A stretch of 64,000 nt of DNA from Schistocerca nitens (Eukaryota > Arthropoda > Insecta > Orthoptera > Acrididae), in contig NC_064622.1 in assembly GCF_023898315.1 (NCBI RefSeq), positions 165,870,178 through 165,934,177 on the forward strand, read 5' to 3'. Under the pieces are notes generated by a model, which worked only from the letters and a program-made list of their open reading frames with translations, was not told the origin of the DNA and did not search any database. A program made the position numbers and the translations under genes. Shown here in pieces: positions 21,674 to 32,177 of the stretch (the stretch's first letter is position 1; the number at the start of each line of letters is the position of its first letter).

Positions 21674-23960
21674 CTTAATATTACAGTATTAAAATATTTT
21701 TGGTCGAGTTGTAGCTTACTTGACGTGAGTAATTATAATCACATGGCATACGATGGAGTACTGTTACAGTATCACTTTCAGGCTTATTTTCTTTTAGCTC
21801 ATAGTAATAATGTAGTCATTTTTAAGCGACGGCTGAAGGTGTAGGATTAATTCCGAAATCGGTAGCCTTTAATGAGGGAAATTATAGCAGAACCGAATTT
21901 TATTCCTTGCAATTAATAAATGATAAGTCAGAAGTGGATAAGTTTCTCTTAATGCGTAAATAGGTGTTTAAGTGAAATGGAGACATCGCATGAGTAACAG
22001 AGGGAAATGGCATAAACTGAAAAGAAACGCTGCTTCTGTGCACGTTCGGCGAGAGAACTCATTGGAGTGGGCCAAGGGTAGATGCATTATTGATTAAGGT
22101 CACAATAGAGCAATAAAGCCAGTGGTACCACACAGTTCGACTCCACTTCGCTGTTGTATGTCAGTTTTAACTCGAAGCGCAGGAGTTCGTCGGCACTCAA
22201 TAACAGCAGATATATTTGGAAGAGATTGCAGCTTTTACTCTAAATGTCATAAAGACTTCCAGATCACAAGAATAGGAAATAACAATTCGGAACATCGCCT
22301 TTAGCCGCAGACAGCGATCGTGCAGGCGCAAGGAAACAGTTTTAGGGCCGAGGTCTTTTCCTTGAGAGAGCTCGCTGGCACGTCAGAAGCGAAGCGGTCT
22401 CCGAGCAGGCAAGCCGAGCAACTACAGGTACGTGTCTTTTCAGGGTAAACACTGAGATAAGCGAGGGCTTTTTCAGTATAGGAGCGTGCACTGTGTTCAC
22501 TGCTTAAAGTTTAATTGCCGCTGACGGTAAACGTCAGTACAATACTCAACGGTTCCGATGAATGACATGGAAAGACGATACACCAAACGCTGAAGATTTT
22601 TGCGGGCGGGCTCGTTTGCGAACAACGTGGTAAGCAACGAAGAAACTTCAACAGCAGATGTATTGTCTCGGTACTAAAGATGGTGTAGTACGAAAAGAAG
22701 GGATTACTAAGTCGATCGCTTTTACTGCTCTATATATGCTACGCTTCTGAGGATTTGTAAGCTGCGTAATTAGGTGTACTAAACATGCCAAGCCGGTTTA
22801 GAGTACACTCGAGCTGAAGGGCTGCTTCCGTTTATCTTAATCAATATAATTATATAGTTGTGCCTGTTAGCTAATGTACCAGTATTTTATGATAGACGAA
22901 GCAAGTAAAAGTTATGTCATCTACCACTCTTTTTCATTTTACTTTTATTTTTTATTCTATAAGACCATTAAAACATTATCGTACGAATGTATAACATGCC
23001 ACCACATTAAATGAATAATTTTTGAAGTAAAACTGTTGAAGTAAGGATTAGTAACCGCCCCCTACCCGATTTTCTAAAGAATGAATAAAACAGCTTCGAA
23101 CACTGGATGAGAATAGTATTTGTAATCTCCCTCCATTTTAAGAAATTCTAGTTTTTCACGCGTATCAATGTTTGTGACATATCTCTTAAATTGTGTGCCG
23201 TACATTGATGTAATTTTGCAGGTACAGTCAGTACGATATATTGATGGTTTCTATAAAATGTGTTGCGAATAGATTTACTAGTAAAGAAGAAATAAATGAT
23301 AGCGTTATACCTGATGCTGAAATTTTACTGCATGAACAGCGAAAATGTAGCAAGCAATAAACTTTTTACTTTTCATTATTTTGTGGGTGGTATAGAGAGA
23401 AATAGTTTAGAATAGGTTCGAAATGTTCTGTAAAGTTTATTGGATGTCACTAAATGCTCTCATTATCAAATACTGGATGACTTTATTCTAGGTAATATGC
23501 GAGCCGTCAGTTGGCTGTATCAAGACTCATAGACAGTTACCAATTTTAATACTTGACTTAATGTGTTAAACTTTTAATGCTGGATTATACCGCTTAATGA
23601 ATAAAACAGTTTCAGATTCGGTGAATAATCATATGCAACAGCGAAAATCAAACTTTTGTTGTCTTTGGAAGTCGTTATGCAAATTAAAATTGTTAGTATT
23701 CGTCATGAGTGTGAAGATGACGTCCACGGCATGATATTCGAAGCCATATTCGTAAAATGTAATATCTAAATCTGCACATTAGCCACTGTACGATGTATGG
23801 TGGAGTGCCAATATTATCGATTTTCTTTTCTGTTTCATTAGCTGCTGAGCGAGGGAAAAGTGACAGTCTAAATGCCTGTGTACGGGCCCCAATCTCTTCT
23901 ATCTTTTTATCATTATTCCTAAGCGAGCTATGCGATGCTGGCAGCTTAACGGTGGCACTA
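21674..23960. other. Unassigned, about 2.3 kb, no gene seen
   Basis: The longest stretch without a recognised repeat in the first half of the window. Only short frames occur (up to about 62 codons), with no motif. A 'caggtacgtgtc' near 22,425 fits a splice-donor consensus but has no accompanying exon evidence. 22,800-23,780 is AT-rich. Confidence 0.45.
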
Positions 23961-23963
23961 TCT

Positions 23964-24340
23964 TCAGTAGAAGTACTCTAATTTTACCCATAGGGCTTCG
24001 CGAGAACTACAGCGCCTTTCTTCCATGTGTTCCCATGTAAGTGCCCCGAGCTTTTCTGTTACACTTTCGTATTGCACCTTATATGATGAGACGTTCTCGA
24101 TATGTTCACCACTAATCTTGTAATCAGATACTACAGGGTTCTTTCCCTTTGTTCTAGGCATCGTAACCTGTTTATCTACATTTAAAGAGAACTGCCATTC
24201 ATTACACCTTGCAGTAAATTTCCACTAATCTTTCTGCAGTGCCTTACGATGGTCCAAAGAGGATGTTTTGCTGTACGCAACAGTACCATTAGCGATCAAT
24301 CTTCTTGTGCCTCTGATCTTCTTTGACAGATCGTTCATAC
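23964..24340 (-). mobile_element. LINE reverse-transcriptase fragment
   Basis: The minus strand contains EWQFSLNVDKQVTMPRTKG-like coding (about 24,200 downwards), then PVVSDYKISGEHIENVSSY. This matches the RT thumb region of non-LTR elements ('W.L..N..Kt.vm..gr....Y.i.g..le.v..f'). It is truncated on both sides. Confidence 0.55.
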
Positions 24341-24955
24341 AGGGTGTATCATAATTAATGGCGTAAACGCATACAGTTGAAAGTACCCGATACTAGAAGC
24401 AAAAAAGTCTCAGTAAACATAGGGCCGAAAATACATATTTTAAGAGCTACGAGCCATTTTTTATCTTCGATACTGTGAAAAAAATCTCTTCTACTGCAAG
24501 TTCTTTGCTTTCCATATTTTGGGAACTGGTAGTATGGACCAAAACAAGAAAAAATTTCCAACAAATGTGTGCCCTAAAACGCACACCTTAAAAGTTACGA
24601 GCACTTGATCATTAGAAGAGTTGTGTTTCAAAGTAGCAAAGATGAACAAGCGCTCATAGCTCTTAAGGAATGCATTTAAGAGCACATGTTTTCTGGACTT
24701 GATGAGGGTAATTTATTATTGCGGATATTTTATCACCGATATCCATAACTTGCTTACAAACATTTATTGGTAAGTCCAATTATTTATTTTCCTAATTTCA
24801 TCTAATCCCAAGGTAGGGTCAAGCCCTTCTAATTCAATTGTATTTTAATGTAGGCCAATCTGAAGATGCCTTGAATTAGGCGAAAAGCGCGTCAGTATTG
24901 AATTAATAAAAGCAACGCAACATCGCAAGCAGGTCTATTTTCTTCTCCTGACATT
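24341..24955. other. Probable unclassified dispersed repeats
   Basis: The 24,340-24,700 stretch contains repeated themes ('taaaagttacgagc', 'ttaagagctacgagcc') suggesting an internally repetitive element. 24,855-24,930 holds 'tctgaagatgccttgaatta' and 'gcgaaaagcgcgtcagtatt', a style seen in short insect repeats. No coding function. Confidence 0.35.
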
Positions 24956-24956
24956 A

Positions 24957-25560
24957 TTAGGTTGCTCCATAAGTTTGTAGCGTTTTTGTTTTGCATGCTG
25001 CTATTCCGCTTGCTATGGGTTTATTAGTCGACTGTGATTTTTATTTGAAGCTCACTGTTGCTATTTGAATTTACATATTGTTATTTTGTTATTGGAGACA
25101 GTGAATGGAGCTGTGGGCACTAGAAAATGGAGTGCGAAGAGGAGAAATCGGAATATTTCGACATATTCTTCTTTTTGAGTTCAATAGAGGGGTGACAGCA
25201 GCGGAGGCAGCCAAAAACATTTGCACCGTGTATGGGGATAACGTGATTGGATAGAGCACGGCAAGAAAATAGTTTTCTTCTTTTAAGGAGGATCGTTTTG
25301 ACATTAGTGACTCTCCATGCTTAGGAATACCTTCGGGATTTGTTGACGATCTTTAAATGCTTTTATCCACAGTGACCTACGCCACTATACTCGACAACTG
25401 GTGAATGTGATGAACTGTGATCATTCGACCATCGCGCGACATTTGCCGACGATGAGGAAGGTTCAAAACGTACGAAATTGTGCACCAACCCAATATTATT
25501 AAGATCTGTTACATAAAGATTATGTGATTAGTGACTGATGGGTTTACAGTGCTGGGACTG
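24957..25560 (+). mobile_element. mariner 5' fragment
   Basis: Begins with a mariner-like terminus 'ttattaggttgctccataag'. Plus-strand frames then give a decayed N-terminal transposase, with RHYTRQLVNVMNCDHSTIARHL (shown here only as a match to 'DHSTI.RHL') near 25,380-25,450. Stops are frequent and the catalytic domain is absent. Confidence 0.6.
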
Positions 25561-25656
25561 TAACATTTAGCTTACGTACTACAGTACTACATTGTCAGTT
25601 TGATGTCACAGCCAAATCACTTCAGGTAACGTCTATTAGTAGAACCTATTTTATCA

Positions 25657-25809
25657 AAGTTCAAATGTGTGTGAAATCTTATGGGACTTAACTGCTAAGG
25701 TCATCAGTCCCTAAGCTTACACACTACTTAACCTAAATCATCCTAAGGACAAACACACACATCCATGCCCGAGGGAGGACTCAAACCTCCGCCGGGACCA
25801 GCCGCACCG
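25657..25809 (-). mobile_element. SINE related to family B, different head
   Basis: The minus-strand element shares 'cttatgggacttaactgcta' and 'aaggtcatcagtccctaagc' with the family B tail. The head differs, ending 'ggaggactcaaacctccgcc', whose complement has the B-box-like 'ggtttgagtcc'. A 12-bp duplication 'cctattttatca' lies at 25,645-25,656 and 25,810-25,821. This is a distinct subfamily. Confidence 0.8.
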
Positions 25810-25953
25810 CCTATTTTATCATTAGATCACTAGTGCTACCGCAAATATACACACCACAAGTGCTCAAGAGGACTGTGTTAATTTGGTTTATATGTCTAGT
25901 GACGAGTACCGCCAAGTACTACTACCACAGTTTTCCTCGAGGTTATGATCTGG

Positions 25954-26157
25954 CGCGCCGGCCGCGGTGGTCTCGCGGTGGTTCTAGGCGCGCAGTCCGG
26001 AACCGTGCGACTGCTGCGGTCGCAGGTTCGAATCCTGCCTCGGGCATGGATGTGTGTGATGTCCTTCGGTTAGTTAGGTTTAAGTAGTTCTAAGTTCTAG
26101 GGGACTGATGACCACAGCAGTTGAGTCCCATAGTGCTCAGAGCCATTTGAACCATTT
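25954..26157 (+). mobile_element. tRNA-derived SINE (family B)
   Basis: A complete copy with B box 'ggttcgaatcc' and tail 'gagccatttgaaccattttt'. Duplications 'ttatgatctgg' (25,943-25,953) and 'ttataatctgg' (26,158-26,168) differ at one base. Confidence 0.9.
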
Positions 26158-26168
26158 TTATAATCTGG

Positions 26169-26680
26169 TGCAGTACATAACAGCAAGGGCTGTTACGGCC
26201 TTACCGTTTTTCTCTGTCCTACTCATTGTGTGTAGAACGTAGTTTATGATAACTGATACTGACGATGACGCAGAGGCCGATGAAACAAACGGCGATTCCT
26301 GTGGTCGATGACAGCGGAGTTCACGAAGTGAAGGGCTAACTAGAAGCAAAGTCCAGAGCGTTGCGAAAGTCATATGCGTGCCACGAACAGTCCAGGAAGT
26401 GATGCGAAACGACAAACGTAAACACGTACAAGGTTAATCACACTATCAATGGCGCGTATCGAAGGCTTCAGAGAATAGCGAGAAGTATCGAACTAGTAAG
26501 GGCCGCGACATTTACGTAGAATGTCACGTCCATGGGAACGTCCTGCGGCCGTGGTATGAAGTCCTCTCTTCCACATCGATACCCGGGTTGGTGGGCAACC
26601 CCAATCACCGTCAGATACTAAAATACGTTTCAGTTAAGACCCGATGCTCAAGCCAATCACACGTTTGCGAAGAAGGATCG
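26169..26680. other. Unassigned spacer
   Basis: No element recognised. A minus-strand 85-codon frame at 26,158-26,415 overlaps the SINE edge and has no motif. Confidence 0.35.
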
Positions 26681-27566
26681 TACACTGCTGGAAAAAAAAA
26701 TTTAGTACACCAGGAAAGACGACGTCTACTTTGATCCGATGACGACACGTACCATCTGGGAGATAGTAGACGTATTCTTAGGGTCCCAACGTCGTCCACC
26801 AACAGATAGCGTAGTGGCGTAGCTACCAGAGCGCCATCTGCGTCTACCCTTTAACAGGGAGTGCTCACAGCCAGAAGTCTTTGTGTAGTGCAAACGTCTG
26901 AAGCAAGCAGGCAGCAGCGCCACGGAGACGCACTCGTGCTTTCTACAGCCAACTTAGCGAGTTTGAAAGGGGTTCAAATTGTGGCTTTTCGAGTGGCGGG
27001 AGACGAGGTTCTGGACATCCACGCAGCACAGACGTCCGCCAGGATCGTCGTATTGTAAGGGCAGCAGTTGCAGATCGTATAGCTACCATAGCACAGGTGA
27101 GAGGGCTTGTGAGCCCAGACGTGTTAACACGAACTGTTGCGAGCCGGTTATTAGCAGTGGGAGTACCGGCACGCACACCTCCAGCTCGTCCTCTACTCAC
27201 GCCACAGCATCGACGTGCACGGCTCAATTGGTGCCATCAGAGGATCACTTGGAAGATGGAATGGCGCACCGTGATCTTCAGCGATGGAAACAGGTTCTGC
27301 CTGCACGCAAGTAATGGTCGTTTGCGCGTGCAACATAGACCTGGCCTCCTACAGTGCATTTGTCCAAGACACACTGGCCTCAGCCGATGCCTTATGGTCT
27401 AGGGTGCCATAAGCTACAAATCTCGTTCACCTTTGGTGTTTCTGGAGGGCACGCTAGCCAGTGGTCGGTGCGTGTATAATGTTGTTAGACTCATTCCTTT
27501 GCTGTTCTTGCAAAGGGAAGATGATGTGTTCTCCAACAGAATAATGCTGGCCCACACACTGCCCGT

Positions 27567-28514
27567 TTGGATTAGATTAGTTTTTCGTTCCCTAGATCCG
27601 TGCCTGGAGATCCTCGTGGATGTGGAACATGTCAATTTTTTTTAAAAGCTGAAATAACAATACTAATAGTATGAGTATATAGAATACATAATTTGTTTCT
27701 ATTAAAAAATTCGTCAATGGAGTAGAAGTAGTTGACCACCAGTAAGTCTTTCAGGCTCCTTTCAAACCGACCTTTATTTGTAACTAAATTTTTTATGTTT
27801 GCTGGCAAATTATTGAAGATGAGTGTTCCTGAGTAGTGGACCCCTTTTTGAACTAAAGTAAGTGATTTTAAGTCCTTGTGCACATCATTTTTGTTCCTGG
27901 TATTGTATGTATGAACTGAGCTGTTTGTTGGAAAAAGAGATATACTATTTAGGACAAATTTCATTAAGGAGTAAATATACTGAGAAGCAGTAGTTAGTAT
28001 ACCCAGTTCTTTGAAGAGGTTTCTACAGGACGTCCGCGAATTTACTCCACAAATAATACATATTACGCGCTTTTGGACTCTGAAAATTTTTGTTTGACTT
28101 GAAGAATTATCCCAAAATATTATACCATATGCCATTTTCATTTTTATGTCGTCTATGTCTACTAACAATCGAATTGCAAATACAGATTTGTTAAGGCGTT
28201 TCTGCACTTCTGTGGTGTGCTCCTCCCAACTGAATTTATTATCAAGTTGTAATCCCAGGAATTTAAGACTGTCAACCTCTTCTATCTGCTCTTCTTCATA
28301 CTTTATGCATATGCTGGATGGAAACCTCTTACAGGTTCTTAATTGGATATAGTGAGTCTTTTCGAAGTTTAATGTCCAGTGAGTTGGCTTTAAACCATTT
28401 ATTAATATCCATGAAAATATCATTAGCAGATCTTTCTAGAACTACACTCGACACACTATTTATTGCAATACTTGTGTCATCTCCAAAAACAAAACGAACT
28501 CTGCTTCTGGCAGT
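27567..28514 (-). mobile_element. 5'-truncated LINE nested in the Tc1 element
   Basis: The minus strand carries an RT active site FGDDTSIAI (usual FADD or YADD with Ala to Gly) near 28,480. Then come KWFKAN and LNFEKTHYIQ, and a 263-codon frame (27,632-28,423) with FLGLQLDNKFSWEEH and a jockey-like C-terminus (GIIFWDNSSS, FRVQKRVICIICG). The 3' end is at the left, with 'ggatctagggaacgaaaaac' and the complement of 'attagattag'. A frameshift lies near 28,350-28,420. It splits the host transposase exactly between two codons (TAR and ETQ). Confidence 0.85.
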
Positions 28515-28794
28515 GAAACTCAACGTGCTCTGCAAGATGTGCAGCAACTTCCTTGTCCAGCACAATCTCTAGGCTTGTTACCAGTCGAGCAAGTGTCGAA
28601 TACTATGGGACATGAAGTGAGTCGTCAACCAATAACTCTTACAGAACTACGTGAACAGGTCGAGCAGACGGGGCATAATGTACCCCAGGACAGTATTCGC
28701 CATCTGTACCATCGACTGGATGCCAGAGTCATTGCCTGCATTGCCACCCATGGAGGCTATATAACGTACTAATGTGTGTGTTTCATCATGGATC

Positions 28795-29327
28795 CGTAGT
28801 GTTGGCAGAGAGCCAACACCGTGTTACTAGTGGAGGCCGAAATGCACGCGTTTTAGCTCACGCAGGCTAGCGTGAGGAGGGAAGAACTATACTGACGTGA
28901 GGTCTGGAATATGACTAGGAATTAGAATTCAGAAAGCGGACGTAATTAGTTTGATACTTAACTTTAATCCATTAATGAGGAACGTCGCTCTTGACGGTAC
29001 ATGACTCACAATCTTATCTGCTCAGAAGACATATAGTAACTGAATATGGCGCCTTGCTAGGTCGTAGCAAATGACGTAGCTGAAGGCTATGCTAAACTGT
29101 CGTCTCGGCAAATGAGAGCGTATGTAGTCAGTGAACCATCGCTAGCAAAGTCGGCTGTACAACTGGGGCGAGTGCTAGGGAGTCTCTCTAGACTAGACCT
29201 GCCGTGTAGCGGCGCTCGGTCTGCAATCACTGATAGTGGCGACACGCGGGTCCGACGTATACTAACGGACCGCGGCCGATTTAAAGGCTACCACCTAGCA
29301 AGTGTGGTGTCTGGCGGTGACACCACA
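28795..29327 (+). mobile_element. Solo LTR of an LTR retrotransposon
   Basis: A 533-bp unit beginning 'cgtagtgttggcagagagcc' and ending 'gtctggcggtgacaccaca', flanked by identical GGATC at 28,790-28,794 and 29,328-29,332. The canonical TG start seems altered to CG; the CA end is intact. No internal retroviral-type coding region adjoins it, so this is a solo LTR left by recombination between two LTRs. It interrupts the non-coding 3' end of the Tc1 element. A partial copy is at 1-78 in reverse orientation. Confidence 0.85.
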
Positions 29328-29474
29328 GGATCGATACCTGGCACCTCAGAACCGCTTGTGCATTCATCTATAAATGTAATCATTTCACGAACTCCATATG
29401 CACTATTGCAACAACAAATCTTAAATGAACTGGAAATATCTGAAAAAGTGTACCAGTTTTTTTCCGGCAGTGTA

Positions 29475-29722
29475 TTTTGATTACTAGTCGACGATGTGGC
29501 ACAGTGTTGAAGAAGATGAAATTTACTTGTTCACATGCATCCATTGTTTGGAAGATGTCTCGCATCAGTGAAGAAAGCTAGTGCTTTTCCTGAATGTTGT
29601 ATGGTACTGTTGGGTAGAATATCCCCTAGGGGTTCAGTAATCTAACTCGGGAATGCATTCATTATTCACACCGAATTTTGTGTCTTGAGAGTGACTGTTT
29701 CGCTGTAGATGACTGTGACGTG
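29475..29722. other. Unassigned spacer
   Basis: No feature recognised between the Tc1 terminus and the first copy of the 127-bp direct repeat. Confidence 0.4.
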
Positions 29723-29849
29723 TGCTTGTTATGAGGAGTCTCGTATTTGTATTGCCAATGACGAGAGAGAAGAAAGAGGGTGAACCTCGGTGCTGGTAAA
29801 TAGACTACTCCCCTCGAAGAATACAAAAGGGCGACGAGCACGAAGTACT
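29723..29849. repeat. 127-bp dispersed repeat, copy 1
   Basis: Shares 'tgcttgttatgaggagtctc' through 'gggcgacgagca' with 30,741-30,867, with only about two differences. Both copies lie in the same orientation about 1 kb apart. No coding function is apparent; apparent minus-strand frames are identical because the DNA is. Confidence 0.9.
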
Positions 29850-30740
29850 CATCCAACGGATGAATCACCCTTAACAATGTCACATATCCTCTCTACGTGA
29901 CAAACTGCGGAAGGTATTAAATGTAATTCGAGACTTCGGTGCAAATTATAGTAATTAGGAGGTTTTTCCACCAAGAGTCCTACTATTGCCGGCTAAATAT
30001 TGTAGGCAAAAGTTTCTGCTACCAGTTTCCATAGCAGCTAACCTCCGAGTCTAGCGCCCTACAGGTCTCATTGGTGTAGATATGTACCTCTACATTTACA
30101 TTTATATTCCACAAGCCACCTTATGGTGTGTGGCGTAGGATACATGGTGTTCCATTGTCACTTCCTTCTTTCCTGTTCCATTCGCCAAAGGCCAGCGGAA
30201 AGGAACATTGAAGAGTCGAGATGGAAAACGTTGTAACTGACAAATCTGACATTTGTCAGGAAGATGAAAAACCAACGTATCTCTATTGAGATCGGTATCC
30301 AAAAAATTGATACCATGGAATCATTCTGCTCACCGCATCATCAGAGAATATAATGAGACAAATTACAAAGTAAATACTTGATTAAGAACGTAGTGATTTC
30401 CGTACCAGGAAACTGACTGATTCTAAATATCAATAGGACAGTTTTTGCAAGTTGATTCTTGCAAAGAAGAAAATAGCAACCAGTCACTGTTAATAAGGCT
30501 ACTGATTTACTGTTTTCTTTTCCAGCAACTAATGAAAGCAACGAAAAATGTAATGTAAACGTGAACAGCCGTCTCAAAATGAACCTGTCAGTTCGAAACC
30601 GGTAACGGAGGTATTTAGAAAACGAACAACGTCATTAATACTGGCTGATTGTTGTTTTCTTCTTTGAAAGATCAACTTGTATTTTGTAATCAGCAATGGG
30701 CTCAGAAATGTCAGTCATCGACAAAAGAGCAGAAAGGAAG
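29850..30740. other. Spacer with a dispersed-repeat fragment
   Basis: About 30,086-30,185 ('tctacatttacatttatatt...ccacaagccacc...ttcctgttcca') resembles a repeat I associate with grasshopper genomes, though I cannot name it. The rest shows no gene. Confidence 0.4.
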
Positions 30741-30867
30741 TGCTTGTTATGAGGAGTCTCGTATTTGTATTGCCAATGACGAGAGAGAAGAAAGAGGGTG
30801 AACCTCGGTGCTGGTAAATAGACTACTCCCCTCGAAAAATACAAAAGGGCGACGAGCACAAAGTACT
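30741..30867. repeat. 127-bp dispersed repeat, copy 2
   Basis: Second copy of the segment at 29,723-29,849, same orientation. The flanks of the two copies are unrelated on both sides, so this is a dispersed segment rather than a long tandem duplication. Confidence 0.9.
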
Positions 30868-31085
30868 GAGATACTATGTCTTGTTTGTGACTATAAGAGT
30901 ACAGTAATACAGCATTAGGTTTCTAACTAGTAGAACAGTAGTCAACAAAAATCACTTCTCATACTTTTTAAATTTTGGAACTCGTGAGGGGAGCACAGCG
31001 TGATACAAGGATCAGTTAGAATCTCGCTAATTTTCCCTACATGGCATTTCGCGAGAGATACGTATGAGGAAGCAAATATATTGGT
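30868..31085. other. Unassigned spacer
   Basis: No feature recognised before the minisatellite. Confidence 0.4.
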
Positions 31086-32177
31086 TAACTTTTCTACAAA
31101 CCCTTCGTGTTTTCTGAACGAAATTTCATGTTTACTGAATGAACCTTTCATGCTTACTGAGTTAACCTTTCTCATTTAGCGAATGAACCATTTGCATTTA
31201 CTGAACGACCCGTTTGAGCTTACTGAACGAACCTCTCAAATTTACTGAACGAGCCTTTCACATTTAGTGAAGGAACATTTCGCTTTTACTGAACAAACCT
31301 ATCGCATTTACAGAACGAACGTTTGACGCTTAATGAACAAAACTGCCGCACTTATTGATCGAAAATTTCACGTTTGCCGAACAAATTTTTCATGCTTATT
31401 GAACGAACTTCCACGTTTACTGAACGAACCTTTTGTGCTGACAGAACAGATATTTTGCATTTACTGACTGAACCTTTCACATATACTGAATGAACCTTTT
31501 GCGCTTACTGAACGAAACTTTTGTGTTTAGTGAACGAACCTTTGATGCTTACTGAATGAACCTTTCACGCTTACACGAGAAATATTTTGTGTTTACGGGA
31601 CAAACCTTTCGTGCTTACTGAATTAACGTTTCACATGTACTGAATGAACCTTTCGCATTTACTAAATGAACCTTTCACTTCTGCGAAACAAATTTTTCCA
31701 CTTACTTAACGAAACTTTCACATTTACTGTACGAACCTTTCGATTTACTGAATGAACCTTTCGTGCTTACTGAATAAACCTTCCTCATTTACTAAACAAA
31801 CCTTTTACATTTACTGAATGAAGCTTTCATACTTACTGAACGAACCTTTCACATTTACTGAACAAACATTTTGCATTTAATGAAAGAACCTTTTTCATTT
31901 ACTGGACGAATCTTTCACGTTTACTGAATGAATCTTTTGTTCTCACTGAACGAATATTTTGCATTTACTGAATGAACCTTTCATATTTACTGAATGAACC
32001 TTTCACAATTACTGAATGAACTTTTCGAGCTTACTGAACAAATCTTTCGCATTTACAGACCTAACCATTTGCATTTACCAATTAAACCATTCATGCTTAC
32101 TGAAAAAACCTTTCACACTTGCTGAATGAACCTTTTGTGCTTAGTGAAAGAACCTTTCTTGTTTACTCAATGAACCT
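31086..32177. repeat. Minisatellite, 22-bp period, about 50 units
   Basis: The unit is close to 'tttactgaacgaacctttca' plus two bases (CG, CA, TG or GC). I measured the spacing of 'ttactg' as exactly 22 bp at several successive positions from 31,154 to 31,242. The units diverge by substitution, with few indels. 22 is not a multiple of 3, and no long frame exists on either strand. The array ends at 'gaacctgtaac' near 32,177. Confidence 0.93.

Larger units (their letters stand above)
26681..29474 (+). mobile_element. Tc1-like transposon split by a LINE and a solo LTR
   Basis: Terminal inverted repeats 'tacactgctggaaaaaaaaa' and the complement of 'ttttttccggcagtgta' begin and end with TA. Without the two insertions the element is about 1.3 kb, a normal Tc1 length. 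Transposase pieces run QLSEFERGSNCG (about 26,955), ASRLLAVGVPARTPPARPL, VIFSDGNRFCLH (first Asp kept) and LQQNNAGPHTAR (second Asp changed to Asn). After the LINE, the frame resumes as ETQRALQDVQQLPCPAQ and reaches VEQVSNTMG, retaining the final Glu. The HTH region is damaged and frames change, so it is inactive. Confidence 0.9.

Noticed and set aside
22420-22440. Splice donor 'caggtacgtgtc' suggesting an exon
   Set aside because: A single consensus site with no open frame, acceptor or homology around it. Expected by chance in 64 kb.
27567-28514. Clear target-site duplication for the nested LINE
   Set aside because: The bases on the two sides ('gcccgt' and 'gcagt') are too dissimilar to call a duplication, although the insertion point itself is certain from the transposase frame.
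31086-32177. Possible CRISPR array (regular repeats about 22 bp)
   Set aside because: Units are directly adjacent with no unique spacers, the repeats vary, and the setting is eukaryotic. It is a minisatellite.
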